A DNA stretch of 64,000 nt, taken from Brachybacterium sp036311905 (lineage in GTDB: Bacteria > Actinomycetota > Actinomycetes > Actinomycetales > Dermabacteraceae). Position 1 is the first letter of the stretch, and every line of letters starts with the position of its first letter. A program made the translations under genes and the position numbers. Positions 42,445 through 51,523 of this stretch are shown one piece after another. The stretch covers positions 74,558 to 138,557 of the forward strand of contig NZ_JAZDCH010000012.1 in the NCBI RefSeq assembly GCF_036311905.1, given 5' to 3'. The notes beneath the pieces are model-generated. The model saw only the letters and a program-made list of their open reading frames with translations, had not been told where the DNA came from and ran no database searches.

Positions 42445-44706
42445 GTGAGGGTCGCCCTGCTGTGCGATGTCGACCAGACCGTCTACCACGTCGGGGACGA
42501 GGCGATCGCGACCGCGACCACCCGTCGGCTCGAAGCGCGGGGCCTCCAGGTCACGCGCATCAGCCGGCACGAGAAGTACGGTCCGGGCGGGCGGGCCGCG
42601 GCCCGCACCCTGCCCGCGCTCACCTTCCCCTGGCCGCTCGAGCAGCGCGCCGCCTATCTCGGCGAGATCCGCCGCGTCCTCGCGGGGGAGCGGGACGCCC
42701 TCCCGGCGGAGGACAAGCTCCACGGCATCCTCGAGCGGCTGCGGGAGGTCGACGCCCTCGTGATCGGCGGCGGCGGCAGCCTCACCTCCCGCTACGGCTG
42801 GCTGCTCGATGAGCGCATCGCCACCGCGGAGGCGGCCCGCTCCCTCGGCAAGCGCGTCGTGCTCAGCGGGCAGAGCCTCGGCCCCGAGCTCACCGACGCC
42901 GATCGCGCGGCGGTGCGCTCCCTGCTCGACGCCTGCGACCTGGTGGGTCTGCGGGATGCGCTGAGCGTGCGGATCGCCCGGCAGATCGCCCCCGAGCATC
43001 CCGCGATCGTGCAGGTCCTCGACGACGCCCACGGGCTCGGCCTCCCGGAGGACGGCACGCCTCCGGTGCTCGACGAGCGGCTGCTCTCGGTGACCCTGGG
43101 CGGGGACGGCGATCCCTTCCCCCGCGAGCAGTACGCGGGCATCGCCGCAGCGCTGATCGACGCCGTGGTCGCCCGCACCGGCGCCCGGGTGCAGATGGTG
43201 CCCCACATGGCCGATCCGGACAGCGGCGGGGGAGACCTCGACCTGCACCGGGAGGTGGCCTCCCGGGTCTCCGCCGAGGTGGAGCAGCTGCCGATCGAGC
43301 TCGACACCGCGTCCGCGGCGCGCACCAGCGCGGCCGGCTGGGTCCTCAGCACCCGGTTCCACCCGGTCGTCTTCGGTGCCGCCGCCGGGGCCGCGGTGCT
43401 CGCGGTGCCGCTGAACCGCTACGGGGCCACCCGCATGGACGGCGCCCTGCGCGCCCACGGTCTCGCGGGCGGCGCCGTGCCGCTCGCGGCGCTCTGGGAT
43501 CCGCGCACCGGCGGTCCCTCGGCCCTGGTGGACGAGGTGGCGGACGCCCTCGTCGCCGCCCGTCCCGCCGAGCACGAGCACCTGCGCGCGCGGGCCGGCG
43601 CCCTGCGCTCCGCCGGGGAGTCCTGGTGGGACGGGGTCGTCGACGTGCTCACCGGCGCGCGGTCCGCGACCGAGGTCGCCGCCGCCGTGGAGCCCGGACC
43701 GGAGCCGCAGCAGCGCTGGCCCGAGCCGCTGCGCCGGGCCCTCGCGCCCTACAGCACCGCGGTCGACGCGGCGCCCGCGCCGTCGGCCGCGATCATCCTC
43801 CGCACCCGCGACCGGCTGCGCCTGCTGGACCGCGCGATCCAGGACGTCCTCGCCCAGACCCGGCAGGACTGGGAGCTCGTGGTGGTCGACGACGCGGGCG
43901 ATGCCGCCGCGGTGGACGCCGTGCTCGCCCGCCACGAGGGCGAGGCCGCGGGGCGGATCCGCGTCCGCCACCGCACCGCGTCCTCCGGGATGGAGGCCGC
44001 GAGCAACGAGGGCCTGCGGGCGAGCTCCGCGCCGCACGTCGCCGTCCACGACGACGACGACACCTGGCACGCCACCTTCCTGCAGGAGACACTCGCCCAC
44101 CTCGAGGCCCATCCCGAGCAGGAGGCGGTGGTGGTGCGCACCCTGATCGTGCATGAGCACGAGACGGCGACGGGCTTCGTCGAGGACGAGGTGTTCCCCT
44201 CCTGGCCCGAGATCGCCGGGGTGCGGCTGGTCGACTACCTGGCCGTGAACCGCAACGTGCCCATCGCGATGCTCCACCGCCGCCGCGTCCACGAGGCGAT
44301 CGGCGAGTACGACGAGTCGCTGCCGGTCGTGGGCGACTACGCCTTCCATCTCGCGCTGCTGCAGCATGCCGAGGTGGGATTCCTGGATCGTCCGCTCGCG
44401 CAGTGGCGTCATCGACGCGACGCCGCGGGGGCGAGCAGCAATTCGATGTACGCGATGAGCGACGGCCACCGGCACTTCGACGCCGTGCTGCGGGAGCGCG
44501 CGCTGCGGGAATGGACCCGCGAGAACGGGATCGGCCTGCCGCTGTTCCTCGCCAAGAACACCGAGAGCACGGTCGAGCGCAGCGAGGAGCGCATTCTCGA
44601 GGAGCTGCGCGCGCTGCGCGAGGAGGTCGCCGCGCTGAGGGGCCGCCGGTCCCCGCTCGAGGAGCTGGGCCGACGAGCCTATCGCCGGGTGCGACGCGGC
44701 CGCTGA
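42445..44706 (+). CDS. CsaB-like polysaccharide pyruvyl transferase fused to a family-2 glycosyltransferase
   Basis: A 753-residue soluble protein with two enzyme domains. Residues about 1-385 match the polysaccharide pyruvyl transferase fold (VRVALLCDVDQTVYHVGDEA start, VIGGGGSLTSRYGW, STRFHPVVFGAAAG). Residues about 445-650 are a GT2 glycosyltransferase (AIILRTRDRLRLLDRAIQDV, WELVVVDDAG, and the metal site HDDDDTW). The last 45 residues form a heptad-like helix (SEERILEELRALREEVAAL) and a basic tail. GTG 42445 is preferred because AAGGAG ends at 42438; it abuts the ATG at 42439. CsaB adds a pyruvate ketal to wall polysaccharide, the ligand of SLH domains, so the upstream SLH amidase is the likely beneficiary. 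Acceptor and donor sugars are unknown. Confidence 0.82.
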   Translation: MRVALLCDVDQTVYHVGDEAIATATTRRLEARGLQVTRISRHEKYGPGGRAAARTLPALTFPWPLEQRAAYLGEIRRVLAGERDALPAEDKLHGILERLREVDALVIGGGGSLTSRYGWLLDERIATAEAARSLGKRVVLSGQSLGPELTDADRAAVRSLLDACDLVGLRDALSVRIARQIAPEHPAIVQVLDDAHGLGLPEDGTPPVLDERLLSVTLGGDGDPFPREQYAGIAAALIDAVVARTGARVQMVPHMADPDSGGGDLDLHREVASRVSAEVEQLPIELDTASAARTSAAGWVLSTRFHPVVFGAAAGAAVLAVPLNRYGATRMDGALRAHGLAGGAVPLAALWDPRTGGPSALVDEVADALVAARPAEHEHLRARAGALRSAGESWWDGVVDVLTGARSATEVAAAVEPGPEPQQRWPEPLRRALAPYSTAVDAAPAPSAAIILRTRDRLRLLDRAIQDVLAQTRQDWELVVVDDAGDAAAVDAVLARHEGEAAGRIRVRHRTASSGMEAASNEGLRASSAPHVAVHDDDDTWHATFLQETLAHLEAHPEQEAVVVRTLIVHEHETATGFVEDEVFPSWPEIAGVRLVDYLAVNRNVPIAMLHRRRVHEAIGEYDESLPVVGDYAFHLALLQHAEVGFLDRPLAQWRHRRDAAGASSNSMYAMSDGHRHFDAVLRERALREWTRENGIGLPLFLAKNTESTVERSEERILEELRALREEVAALRGRRSPLEELGRRAYRRVRRGR

Positions 44707-44766
44707 ACCGGCGGCAACTGAGCGGCCCCCGCTGAACCGTCGGCCGCAGGGCGGTCTACAGCCGAG

Positions 44767-44799
44767 CGAGCGGCCGGGCCCCGCGGGCCCGGCCGCTCG
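44767..44799. terminator. Bidirectional terminator between the pyruvyl transferase gene and purL
   Basis: A perfect 15-bp stem, CGAGCGGCCGGGCCC (44767-44781) with GGGCCCGGCCGCTCG (44785-44799), and a CGC loop, between two convergent genes. Confidence 0.88.
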
Positions 44800-44802
44800 T
44801 GA

Positions 44803-47127
44803 TCAGCCGAAGTAGCGGGGCAGGGTGCCCTCGCGCAGCTCGCGCAGCTCGGCAAGGCCGAGATCGGCAAGGCCCGCGAGGGAGAGCGTGTCGCCGCCGG
44901 TCGTGCCCAGCCGGAGCACCGGCACATCGTGCTCCGCCGCGAGGGCCGTCAGCGCCTCGAGGCCCTCCGCGGGCACGGCCACGAGGGCGCGGGCCTGCGA
45001 CTCGGCGAAGAGGGCGCTCGTGAGGTCGACGCCGTCCCGCTCGAGCAGCGGGGCGAGGTCGATCGCGGCGCCGGTCCCGAAGCGGGTGCTCGCCTCGACG
45101 AGGGCCTGGGCGAGCCCGCCGTCGGAGAGGTCGTGAGCGGCGGCGCCGAGACCCTGCTCCGAGGAAGCGATGAGCACACGCGCGAGCGCCCGCTCGGCCT
45201 CGAGCTCCACCCGCGGGGGGAGCCCACCGAGGTGCTGGTGGATCACGTCGGCCCAGGCGGAGCCCGAGAGCTCCTCGCGCGTGGTGCCGAGCAGGAGCAC
45301 CGCGAGGCCCTCGCCCTGCCAGCCCGAGGGCACACGACGGGCGACGTCCTCGAGGACGCCGAGCACGCCGACGACGGGGGTCGGGTGGATGGCGGAGTCG
45401 ATCCGCCCGGGCTCGCCGGTGGAGTTGTACAGGGAGACGTTGCCGCCGGTGACGGGCACCTCGAGGGTCTCGCACGCCTCGGCGAGGCCGCCGATCGCCT
45501 CGACCAGCTGCCACATCGGGCCCGGATCCTCGGGGGAGCCGAAGTTCAGGCAGTCGGTGATCGCGAGCGGCACCGCGCCGGCGGTGGCGACGTTGCGGTA
45601 GGCCTCGGCGAGGGCGAGCTGCGCCCCGGCGCGCGGGTCGAGCTTGGTGTAGCGGCCGTTGGCGTCGGTCGCGAGGGCGATGCCGCGCCCGGTCTCCTCG
45701 TCGATGCGCAGCACGCCTGCGTCGTCGGGCATGGCGAGGGCGGTGTTGCCGCCGACGTAGCGGTCGTACTGATCGGTGATCCAACCGGTCGAGGCGAGGT
45801 TCGGGGAGGCGATCAGGGTGCGCAGCTGCGCGATGACCTCCTCGGGGGTGCCGGGCCGGGGGAGCGCCTCGGCGGCGTCCGCCTGGAGGGCGTCCTGCCA
45901 GTCGGGCCGGGCGTAGGGGCGGTCGTAGACGGGGCTGTCGATCGCGACGGTCGCCGGGTCCACGTCCACGATGCGCTCGCCGTGGTGGTCGATCGTGAGC
46001 CGCCCGTCGCCGGTGACCTCGCCGATCACGGCGGCCTCGACGTCCCAGCGCGCGGTGATGGCCTGGAACTCGGCGAGCTTCTCGGGGCTCACCACCGCCA
46101 TCATCCGCTCCTGCGACTCGCTCATCAGGATCTCGCCCGCGGTGAGGGTGGGATCGCGCAGCAGCACCTCCTCGAGATGGATGTGCATGCCGGAGCCGCC
46201 GTTGGCGGCGAGCTCGCTGGTCGCGCAGGAGATGCCGGCGGCGCCGAGGTCCTGGATGCCCTCGACGGTGCCCGCCGCGTACAGCTCGAGGCAGCACTCG
46301 ATGAGGACCTTCTCCATGAAGGGGTCGCCCACCTGGACGCTGGGCCGCTTGACCGGGCCGTCCTCCTCGAAGGTCTCCGAGGCGAGGATCGAGGCGCCGC
46401 CGATGCCGTCGCCGCCGGTGCGGGCGCCGAAGAGCACGACCTTGTTGCCCGCGCCGGTGGCGGAGGCGAGGTGGATGTCGTCGTGGCGCATCACACCCAG
46501 GGCGAGCGCGTTGACCAGGGGGTTGGACTGGTACGAGGCGTCGAAGACGGTCTCTCCGCCGATGTTCGGCAGGCCCAGGGAATTGCCGTAGCCGCCGACG
46601 CCGGAGACCACGCCGTGCACCACGCGCGCGGTGTCGGGATGGTCGATCGCGCCGAAGCGCAGCTGGTCCATGACGGCGACCGGCCGAGCGCCCATCGAGA
46701 TGATGTCGCGCACGATGCCGCCCACGCCGGTGGCGGCGCCCTGGTACGGCTCGACGAAGGAGGGGTGGTTGTGGGACTCGACCTTGAAGGTCACGGCCCA
46801 GCCGTCGCCGATGTCGACGACGCCCGCGTTCTCGCCCATCCCCACCAGGAGCTTCTCGCGCATCTTCTCGGTGGTGTGCTTCCCGAAGGTGCGCAGGTGC
46901 GTCTTGGAGGACTTGTAGGAGCAGTGCTCGGACCACATCACCGAGTACATGGCCAGCTCGGCGTTGGTGGGGCGGCGGCCCAGCAGCTCGCGGATGCGGG
47001 CGTACTCGTCGTCCTTGAGCCCGAGCTCCGCGTACGGCTGGACCTGGTCCGGCGTCGCGGCCGCGTTCTCGACGGTGTCGGACTCGCCGACGGGGCCGGC
47101 GGGGGAGGTCGTGGTCTCAGCGGTCAT
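44803..47127 (-). CDS. purL: Phosphoribosylformylglycinamidine synthase, synthetase subunit
   Basis: A 774-residue PurL of the short form, which converts FGAR to FGAM with ATP, using ammonia from PurQ through PurS. The N-terminal segment (YAELGLKDDEYARIRELLGR, MWSEHCSYKSSKTHLRTFG) and both AIRS-like halves are present. ATG 47127 is preferred; a GTG at 47151 is in frame, and neither has a clear ribosome-binding site. purS and purQ lie on the same strand, upstream, but about 12 kb away, so PurL is expressed separately. Confidence 0.95.
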   Translation of the reverse strand: MTAETTTSPAGPVGESDTVENAAATPDQVQPYAELGLKDDEYARIRELLGRRPTNAELAMYSVMWSEHCSYKSSKTHLRTFGKHTTEKMREKLLVGMGENAGVVDIGDGWAVTFKVESHNHPSFVEPYQGAATGVGGIVRDIISMGARPVAVMDQLRFGAIDHPDTARVVHGVVSGVGGYGNSLGLPNIGGETVFDASYQSNPLVNALALGVMRHDDIHLASATGAGNKVVLFGARTGGDGIGGASILASETFEEDGPVKRPSVQVGDPFMEKVLIECCLELYAAGTVEGIQDLGAAGISCATSELAANGGSGMHIHLEEVLLRDPTLTAGEILMSESQERMMAVVSPEKLAEFQAITARWDVEAAVIGEVTGDGRLTIDHHGERIVDVDPATVAIDSPVYDRPYARPDWQDALQADAAEALPRPGTPEEVIAQLRTLIASPNLASTGWITDQYDRYVGGNTALAMPDDAGVLRIDEETGRGIALATDANGRYTKLDPRAGAQLALAEAYRNVATAGAVPLAITDCLNFGSPEDPGPMWQLVEAIGGLAEACETLEVPVTGGNVSLYNSTGEPGRIDSAIHPTPVVGVLGVLEDVARRVPSGWQGEGLAVLLLGTTREELSGSAWADVIHQHLGGLPPRVELEAERALARVLIASSEQGLGAAAHDLSDGGLAQALVEASTRFGTGAAIDLAPLLERDGVDLTSALFAESQARALVAVPAEGLEALTALAAEHDVPVLRLGTTGGDTLSLAGLADLGLAELRELREGTLPRYFG

Positions 47128-47241
47128 CGCGGGGTGGGGTCCGTTCGTCACGAGGGCTGGGGGAGCATCGGGCGCTGAGGCCCGATGCCCGCCCAGTCTA
47201 CGGTCGTCCCGCGATCGGGGTCGGGGCGGTCCGCCTCGCCC

Positions 47242-49392
47242 TCAGCGCCGACGCGAGGACTGCTTCGCGGCGTCCCGCAGCGCCTTCTCGCTGACCGGTG
47301 CGTCGTGGCTCGCCCGCTGCGCGCGGTAGTACGCCGCGGCCTCGTCCTGCCGCTCCTGCTCCCCGCCGAGCGCGATGGGGGCGCGCACGTGGCCTGGGCG
47401 CACGTCGAAGGCGGCGACCAGGTCCAGCACGTGCGGGCGCAGACGCCACAGCAGTCGGCGGAGGTCCGCGCCGATCTGCCGACCGCGCTGCGGGGAGATC
47501 ATCCCCGAGAGCAGGAACCAGGCCAGGTCGTCCTGGATGGCGGTGAGACCGAAGAGGTCGCGCACGTCGGTCAGCACCGCGCGGCTGCCCTCGGCGCCGG
47601 GGCCGTCGAGGGCCTCGATCCCCGCCGTGAAGGCCCGCCAGCGGACCAGGTCGGCATGGGCGCGGGCGGCGTCCAGCATCTCCACCTGGTGCTTGTTGAC
47701 CTCGGCGGCGGCGTCGGCCGGGCTCATCTTCGCGGTGCCGCGCAGGGCGAGGGCGACCTCCTCGACCTTGACCCGGGCGCGGTCGGCGAGCATCTCCTCC
47801 TGGAAATCGGCCTGGCGCATCGAGTCGAAGGCGCGGCGCGGGTTCCCGCGGTCGCTCATGGACTGGCCGAGGCGCGCCCAGGGGGTGTGGCGCTTGGCGA
47901 GCACCTCCGCGCGCTGGGCGATGAAGCGGCCGATCCCGGCCCGGTCCACGCTCCTCAGCTCGGAGGTGTAGTCCGAGAGCAGGCGCTTGGCGACGAGCTG
48001 CAGCAGGATCGTGTTGTCGCCCTCGAAGGTCGCGTACACGTCGAGGTCCTGGTGCAGGCCCACCAGCTGGTTCTCCGCCATGAAGCCCGAGCCGCCGCAC
48101 GCCTCGCGGCACTCCTGGATGGTGTCCAGGGCGAGCCGGGTCGAGGTGGGCTTGAGGGTGGCGGCGAGGGTCTCGAGGTCCTCGCGCGCCTCGGGCGTGT
48201 CGCCGCGGCCGGAGAAGACGTCGTCGAACGCCTGCAGCAGCTGCTCGTGCGCGAAGGCGCCCGCATAGGTCGCGGCGAGCTTCGGCAGGAGGCGGTGCAG
48301 GTGCGCCTGGTAGTCCATCAGCACCGTCTCGCGGGTCGGGTCCGCGGCGGTGAACTGGCGGCGCTGGGTCGCATAGGTGATCGCGATGTGCAGCGCGAGC
48401 TGCGAGGCGCGGATCGCGGAGCCGTCGAGGGAGACGCGGCCCTGCACGAGCGTGCCGATCATCGTGAAGAAGCGGCGCCCGGGCGACTCGATGGGCGAGG
48501 TGTAGGTGCCGTCGGGGGCGACGTCGCCGTAGCGGTTCAGCAGGTTCCGGCGCGGCACCCGCACGTGGTCGAAGGCGAGACGGCCGTTGTCGATGCCGTT
48601 CAGGCCGCCCTTCTCGCCGTCGTCCTCGCTCGAGACGCCGGGCAAGAGGTTCCCGTCGGCATCCCGGACGGGCACGTAGAAGCAGTGCACGCCGTGGTCG
48701 ACGCCGTTCGTGATGAGCCGCGCGAAGACCGTCGCGGCGCGGGCGTGGATCGCGGCGTTCCCCAGGTAGTCCTTCCACGCGGCGCGGAACGGGGTATGGA
48801 GGACCCACTCGCCGTCCTCGCCGCCGTCGGGGTCGAAGGTCGCGGTGGTCGCGAGCGACTGCACGTCGGAGCCATGCCCGATCTCGGTCATCGCGAAGGC
48901 GCCGGGGGTCTCGAGGCTCATCGCGCCCGGGACCCAGGCCTTCTGCTGCTCCTCGTCGCCGAGCTGCACGATCGCGGAGGTGAACAGGCCCCACTGCACG
49001 CCGGCCTTGATCTGCAGGGACGGGTCGGCGACGACGAGCTCCTCGAAGGCGGCGACGTTCGCGCCGTTGTCGTTCGGGCCGCCCAGGTGCTCGGGGAGCA
49101 TCGGCAGGGACATCTGCTGGTCGGCGAGCTCCTGCAGCTGAGCGTAGACGCGCTCGCGGCGCTCGGCGACGCTCGCGTCGAGGGGGCGGTGGAACGCGGG
49201 CTGTGCGGCCCGGTCGCGGGAGGTGCGGCGGGCGTCGGCCCAGCGGCCCAGGAGCGCCTCGGAGACCAGCTCGACGTCGAGGCGGGTGCCGTCGACGGGG
49301 ACGGGGATCGGTCCGGTCGGTGCGGAGCCGGAGGTCGCAGCGGACGTCGTGGTGGTCGTGGTGGTCGTGGTGGAGGGGGTCGTCGAGGTCAT
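47242..49392 (-). CDS. Acyl-CoA oxidase-like flavoprotein
   Basis: A 716-residue acyl-CoA dehydrogenase/oxidase superfamily protein. After a Thr-rich N-terminus come the acyl-CoA dehydrogenase N- and middle domains (FAMTEIGHGSDVQSLATTAT), the FAD domain, and the acyl-CoA oxidase signature ECREACGGSGFMAENQLVGL with ATFEGDNTILL. A C-terminal oxidase domain follows. It likely oxidises acyl-CoA to 2-enoyl-CoA and passes electrons to oxygen. Its ATG overlaps the tetR stop (ATGA), so the two are translationally coupled. The equivalent mycobacterial locus has the dehydrogenase FadE5 in this place. Confidence 0.88.
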   Translation of the reverse strand: MTSTTPSTTTTTTTTTSAATSGSAPTGPIPVPVDGTRLDVELVSEALLGRWADARRTSRDRAAQPAFHRPLDASVAERRERVYAQLQELADQQMSLPMLPEHLGGPNDNGANVAAFEELVVADPSLQIKAGVQWGLFTSAIVQLGDEEQQKAWVPGAMSLETPGAFAMTEIGHGSDVQSLATTATFDPDGGEDGEWVLHTPFRAAWKDYLGNAAIHARAATVFARLITNGVDHGVHCFYVPVRDADGNLLPGVSSEDDGEKGGLNGIDNGRLAFDHVRVPRRNLLNRYGDVAPDGTYTSPIESPGRRFFTMIGTLVQGRVSLDGSAIRASQLALHIAITYATQRRQFTAADPTRETVLMDYQAHLHRLLPKLAATYAGAFAHEQLLQAFDDVFSGRGDTPEAREDLETLAATLKPTSTRLALDTIQECREACGGSGFMAENQLVGLHQDLDVYATFEGDNTILLQLVAKRLLSDYTSELRSVDRAGIGRFIAQRAEVLAKRHTPWARLGQSMSDRGNPRRAFDSMRQADFQEEMLADRARVKVEEVALALRGTAKMSPADAAAEVNKHQVEMLDAARAHADLVRWRAFTAGIEALDGPGAEGSRAVLTDVRDLFGLTAIQDDLAWFLLSGMISPQRGRQIGADLRRLLWRLRPHVLDLVAAFDVRPGHVRAPIALGGEQERQDEAAAYYRAQRASHDAPVSEKALRDAAKQSSRRR

Positions 49393-50078
49393 GGGTGCAG
49401 TCCCTTCATGAGCCAGGTGACCAGGTGGGTCACGAGCTGATCGGCAGTGAGCAGAGCGGGGCGGGGAGCGGGGTGGGGAGCGGACGGGGGGTCCGAGGCG
49501 GCCGACGGGACGGTGGGGGCCGTCGGGCCGTCGGCCGCGGCGGCCTCGACGCTCGTCATCCAGCTGTCGACCGCGCGCTCGACGAAGCCGACCGCGCCGT
49601 GCGCCCAGACCTGCGGCGAGGGCGTGCCCGCGGGGAGGAAGCTGGCGACCAGGCGGGTGACGGCGGCGAGGAAGTGGTTCAGGCCGTCGCTGGGCCGCGT
49701 GACGAAGCGGTACACGCCCGGGGAGCGCTGCGCGGTCTCGACGTAGGCGGCGATCATGGCGCGGATCCGCTCCTCGGGGGCGGGCTCGCGGCCGCTGCGG
49801 CGCTCGAGCCCGCGCAGCTCCTCGAGGAGCCGGCGGTGCATCGAGGAGAGGATCGCGCGGCCCAGCTCGGCCTGAAGGTGCGCCTTGTCCTCGAAGTACC
49901 GGTAGACGATGGACTTGGACGTGCCGGAGGCCGCGGCGATGTCCTCCATCGTCACGTCGGGGCCGCGCTCGTGGATCAGGTGGCGGGCCACGTCCAGCAG
50001 CTCGCCGCGCCGCTGCTCGCGGTGCTGTGCCCATCGGGCGGAGCGGCCGTCCACGGGGGCTTGCGTCGTCGCATTCAC
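49389..50078 (-). CDS. TetR-family transcriptional regulator
   Basis: A 229-residue repressor with an N-terminal helix-turn-helix (residues about 20-65, VTMEDIAAASGTSKSIVYRY) and a ligand-binding domain of unknown ligand. The start is GTG 50078, which lies only about 8 bp from a candidate -10 on this strand, suggesting a leaderless message. It is divergent from the thiolase-FabG4-MaoC operon and co-transcribed with the acyl-CoA oxidase, so it probably controls both and responds to an acyl-CoA (inference). Confidence 0.85.
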   Translation of the reverse strand: MNATTQAPVDGRSARWAQHREQRRGELLDVARHLIHERGPDVTMEDIAAASGTSKSIVYRYFEDKAHLQAELGRAILSSMHRRLLEELRGLERRSGREPAPEERIRAMIAAYVETAQRSPGVYRFVTRPSDGLNHFLAAVTRLVASFLPAGTPSPQVWAHGAVGFVERAVDSWMTSVEAAAADGPTAPTVPSAASDPPSAPHPAPRPALLTADQLVTHLVTWLMKGLHP

Positions 50079-50085
50079 GGAACCT

Positions 50086-50116
50086 AGGGTATCAAGTACC
50101 GTCGGTTCTATGTAAA
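50086..50116. promoter_or_regulatory. Divergent promoter/operator of the lipid locus
   Basis: On the minus strand TTTACA and TACCCT (the complement of 50086-50091) are spaced about 19 bp and lead straight to the tetR GTG. The spacer holds ACCGTCGGT (50098-50106), an inverted repeat ACCG-t-CGGT like half-sites of TetR-type fatty-acid regulators. On the plus strand TATGTA nearby could be a -10 for the thiolase gene. A repressor here would cover both promoters. Confidence 0.4.
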
Positions 50117-50175
50117 GTCCCTGTCCGGGACTCCCGCAGTCCGCGACCCCCGTGACCACGAAGAGGTGCACCACA

Positions 50176-51498
50176 GTGACCCAGACCGAAGCTCCCCGCG
50201 ACGCCCTCGTCCTCGGCGGCAACCGCATCCCGTTCGCCCGCTCGGGCGGGCCCTACGCCGGGATCAGTAACCAGGACCTGCTGACCGCGGCGCTCGACGG
50301 CCTCGTCGCCCGCTACTCCCTGCAGGGCGAGAAGCTCGGCGAGATCGCCGGCGGCGCGGTCCTCAAGCTCGCCGGCGACCTCAACCTCACCCGCGAGAGC
50401 GCGCTGGGCACCCCGCTCGACCCGCGCACCCCTGCGATCGACCTGTCCAAGGCGTGCGCGACCAGCCTCGAGACCGTCCTCCACGTCTCCAACCGCCTCC
50501 GCCTGGGCCAGATCGACTCCGGCATCGCGTGCGGCGTCGACTCCGCCTCCGACGCCCCGATCGAGGTCAGCGCCCGCCTGCGCCGCATCCTCCACCGCGC
50601 CGCCGCCGCGAAGACCACGATGCAGCGCGTCAAGGCGCTCTCCGCGATCCGCCCGGCGGACCTCTCCCCGGTCCCGCCCCGCAACGGCGAGCCCCGCACC
50701 GGCCTGTCGATGGGCGAGCACCAGGCGCTCACCACCGCCCAGTGGGGCATCACCCGGCAGGCCCAGGACGAGCTCGCGCTCGCCTCCCACCGGAACCTCG
50801 CCGCGGCCTACGACGCGGGCTTCCTCGACGACCTGATCACCGGCTACCGCGGCCTCGCCCGCGACCAGAACCTGCGCCCCGACTCGAGCCTCGAGAAGCT
50901 CGCGACGCTGAAGCCCGTCTTCGGCGTGAAGTCCCCCCAGGTCGAGGAGCCGACCATGACCGCGGGCAACTCGACCCCGCTCTCCGACGGCGCCTCAAGC
51001 GTGCTGCTGGGCAGCGCCGACTGGGCCGCCGAGCGCGGCCTCACCCCGCTCGCCCGCGTCGTCGACGCCCGCAGTGCCGCCGTCGACTTCGCGCACGGCG
51101 ACGAGGGCCTGCTCATGGCCCCCGCCTACGCCGTCCCCGAGCTGCTCGACGCGCACGGTCTCGCCCTGCAGGACCTCGATCTCTACGAGATCCACGAGGC
51201 GTTCGCCGGGACGGTGCTGAGCACCCTCAGGGCCTGGGAGTCGGAGGAGTTCTGCCGCACCCGGCTCGGCCGCTCCGCCCCGCTCGGCGCGATCGACCGC
51301 TCGCGCCTGAACGTCTCCGGCTCCTCGCTCGCCGCGGGCCACCCGTTCGCCGCGACCGGCGGCCGGATCGTCGCGACCCTCGCCAAGCTGCTCCACGAGC
51401 GGGCCCGGGAGACGGGCCGCACCCAGCGCGGCCTGATCTCCGTGTGCGCCGCCGCCGGGCAGGGCACCGTCATGCTGCTCGAGTCCGTCACGGCCTGA
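50176..51498 (+). CDS. Acetyl-CoA acyltransferase (FadA2/FadI-like thiolase)
   Basis: A 440-residue thiolase. The nucleophile Cys lies in LSKACATSLETV, and the C-terminal catalytic motifs are NEAF-like IHEAFAGTV, GHPFAATGGR and CAAAGQG (which normally reads CxGGGxG). It cleaves 3-oxoacyl-CoA or condenses acetyl units. GTG 50176 follows AAGAGG. Together with the next two genes it matches the order of mycobacterial fadA2 (Rv0243), fabG4 (Rv0242c) and htdX (Rv0241c), although strands differ there. Confidence 0.9.
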   Translation: MTQTEAPRDALVLGGNRIPFARSGGPYAGISNQDLLTAALDGLVARYSLQGEKLGEIAGGAVLKLAGDLNLTRESALGTPLDPRTPAIDLSKACATSLETVLHVSNRLRLGQIDSGIACGVDSASDAPIEVSARLRRILHRAAAAKTTMQRVKALSAIRPADLSPVPPRNGEPRTGLSMGEHQALTTAQWGITRQAQDELALASHRNLAAAYDAGFLDDLITGYRGLARDQNLRPDSSLEKLATLKPVFGVKSPQVEEPTMTAGNSTPLSDGASSVLLGSADWAAERGLTPLARVVDARSAAVDFAHGDEGLLMAPAYAVPELLDAHGLALQDLDLYEIHEAFAGTVLSTLRAWESEEFCRTRLGRSAPLGAIDRSRLNVSGSSLAAGHPFAATGGRIVATLAKLLHERARETGRTQRGLISVCAAAGQGTVMLLESVTA

Positions 51499-51523
51499 AC
51501 GCCGAGCCGACCAGGAGGAACCG

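Noticed and set aside
44929..47178. Long plus-strand frame opposite purL
   Set aside because: Antisense of purL; translation is dominated by Gly, Asp, His, Val and Arg with no domain.
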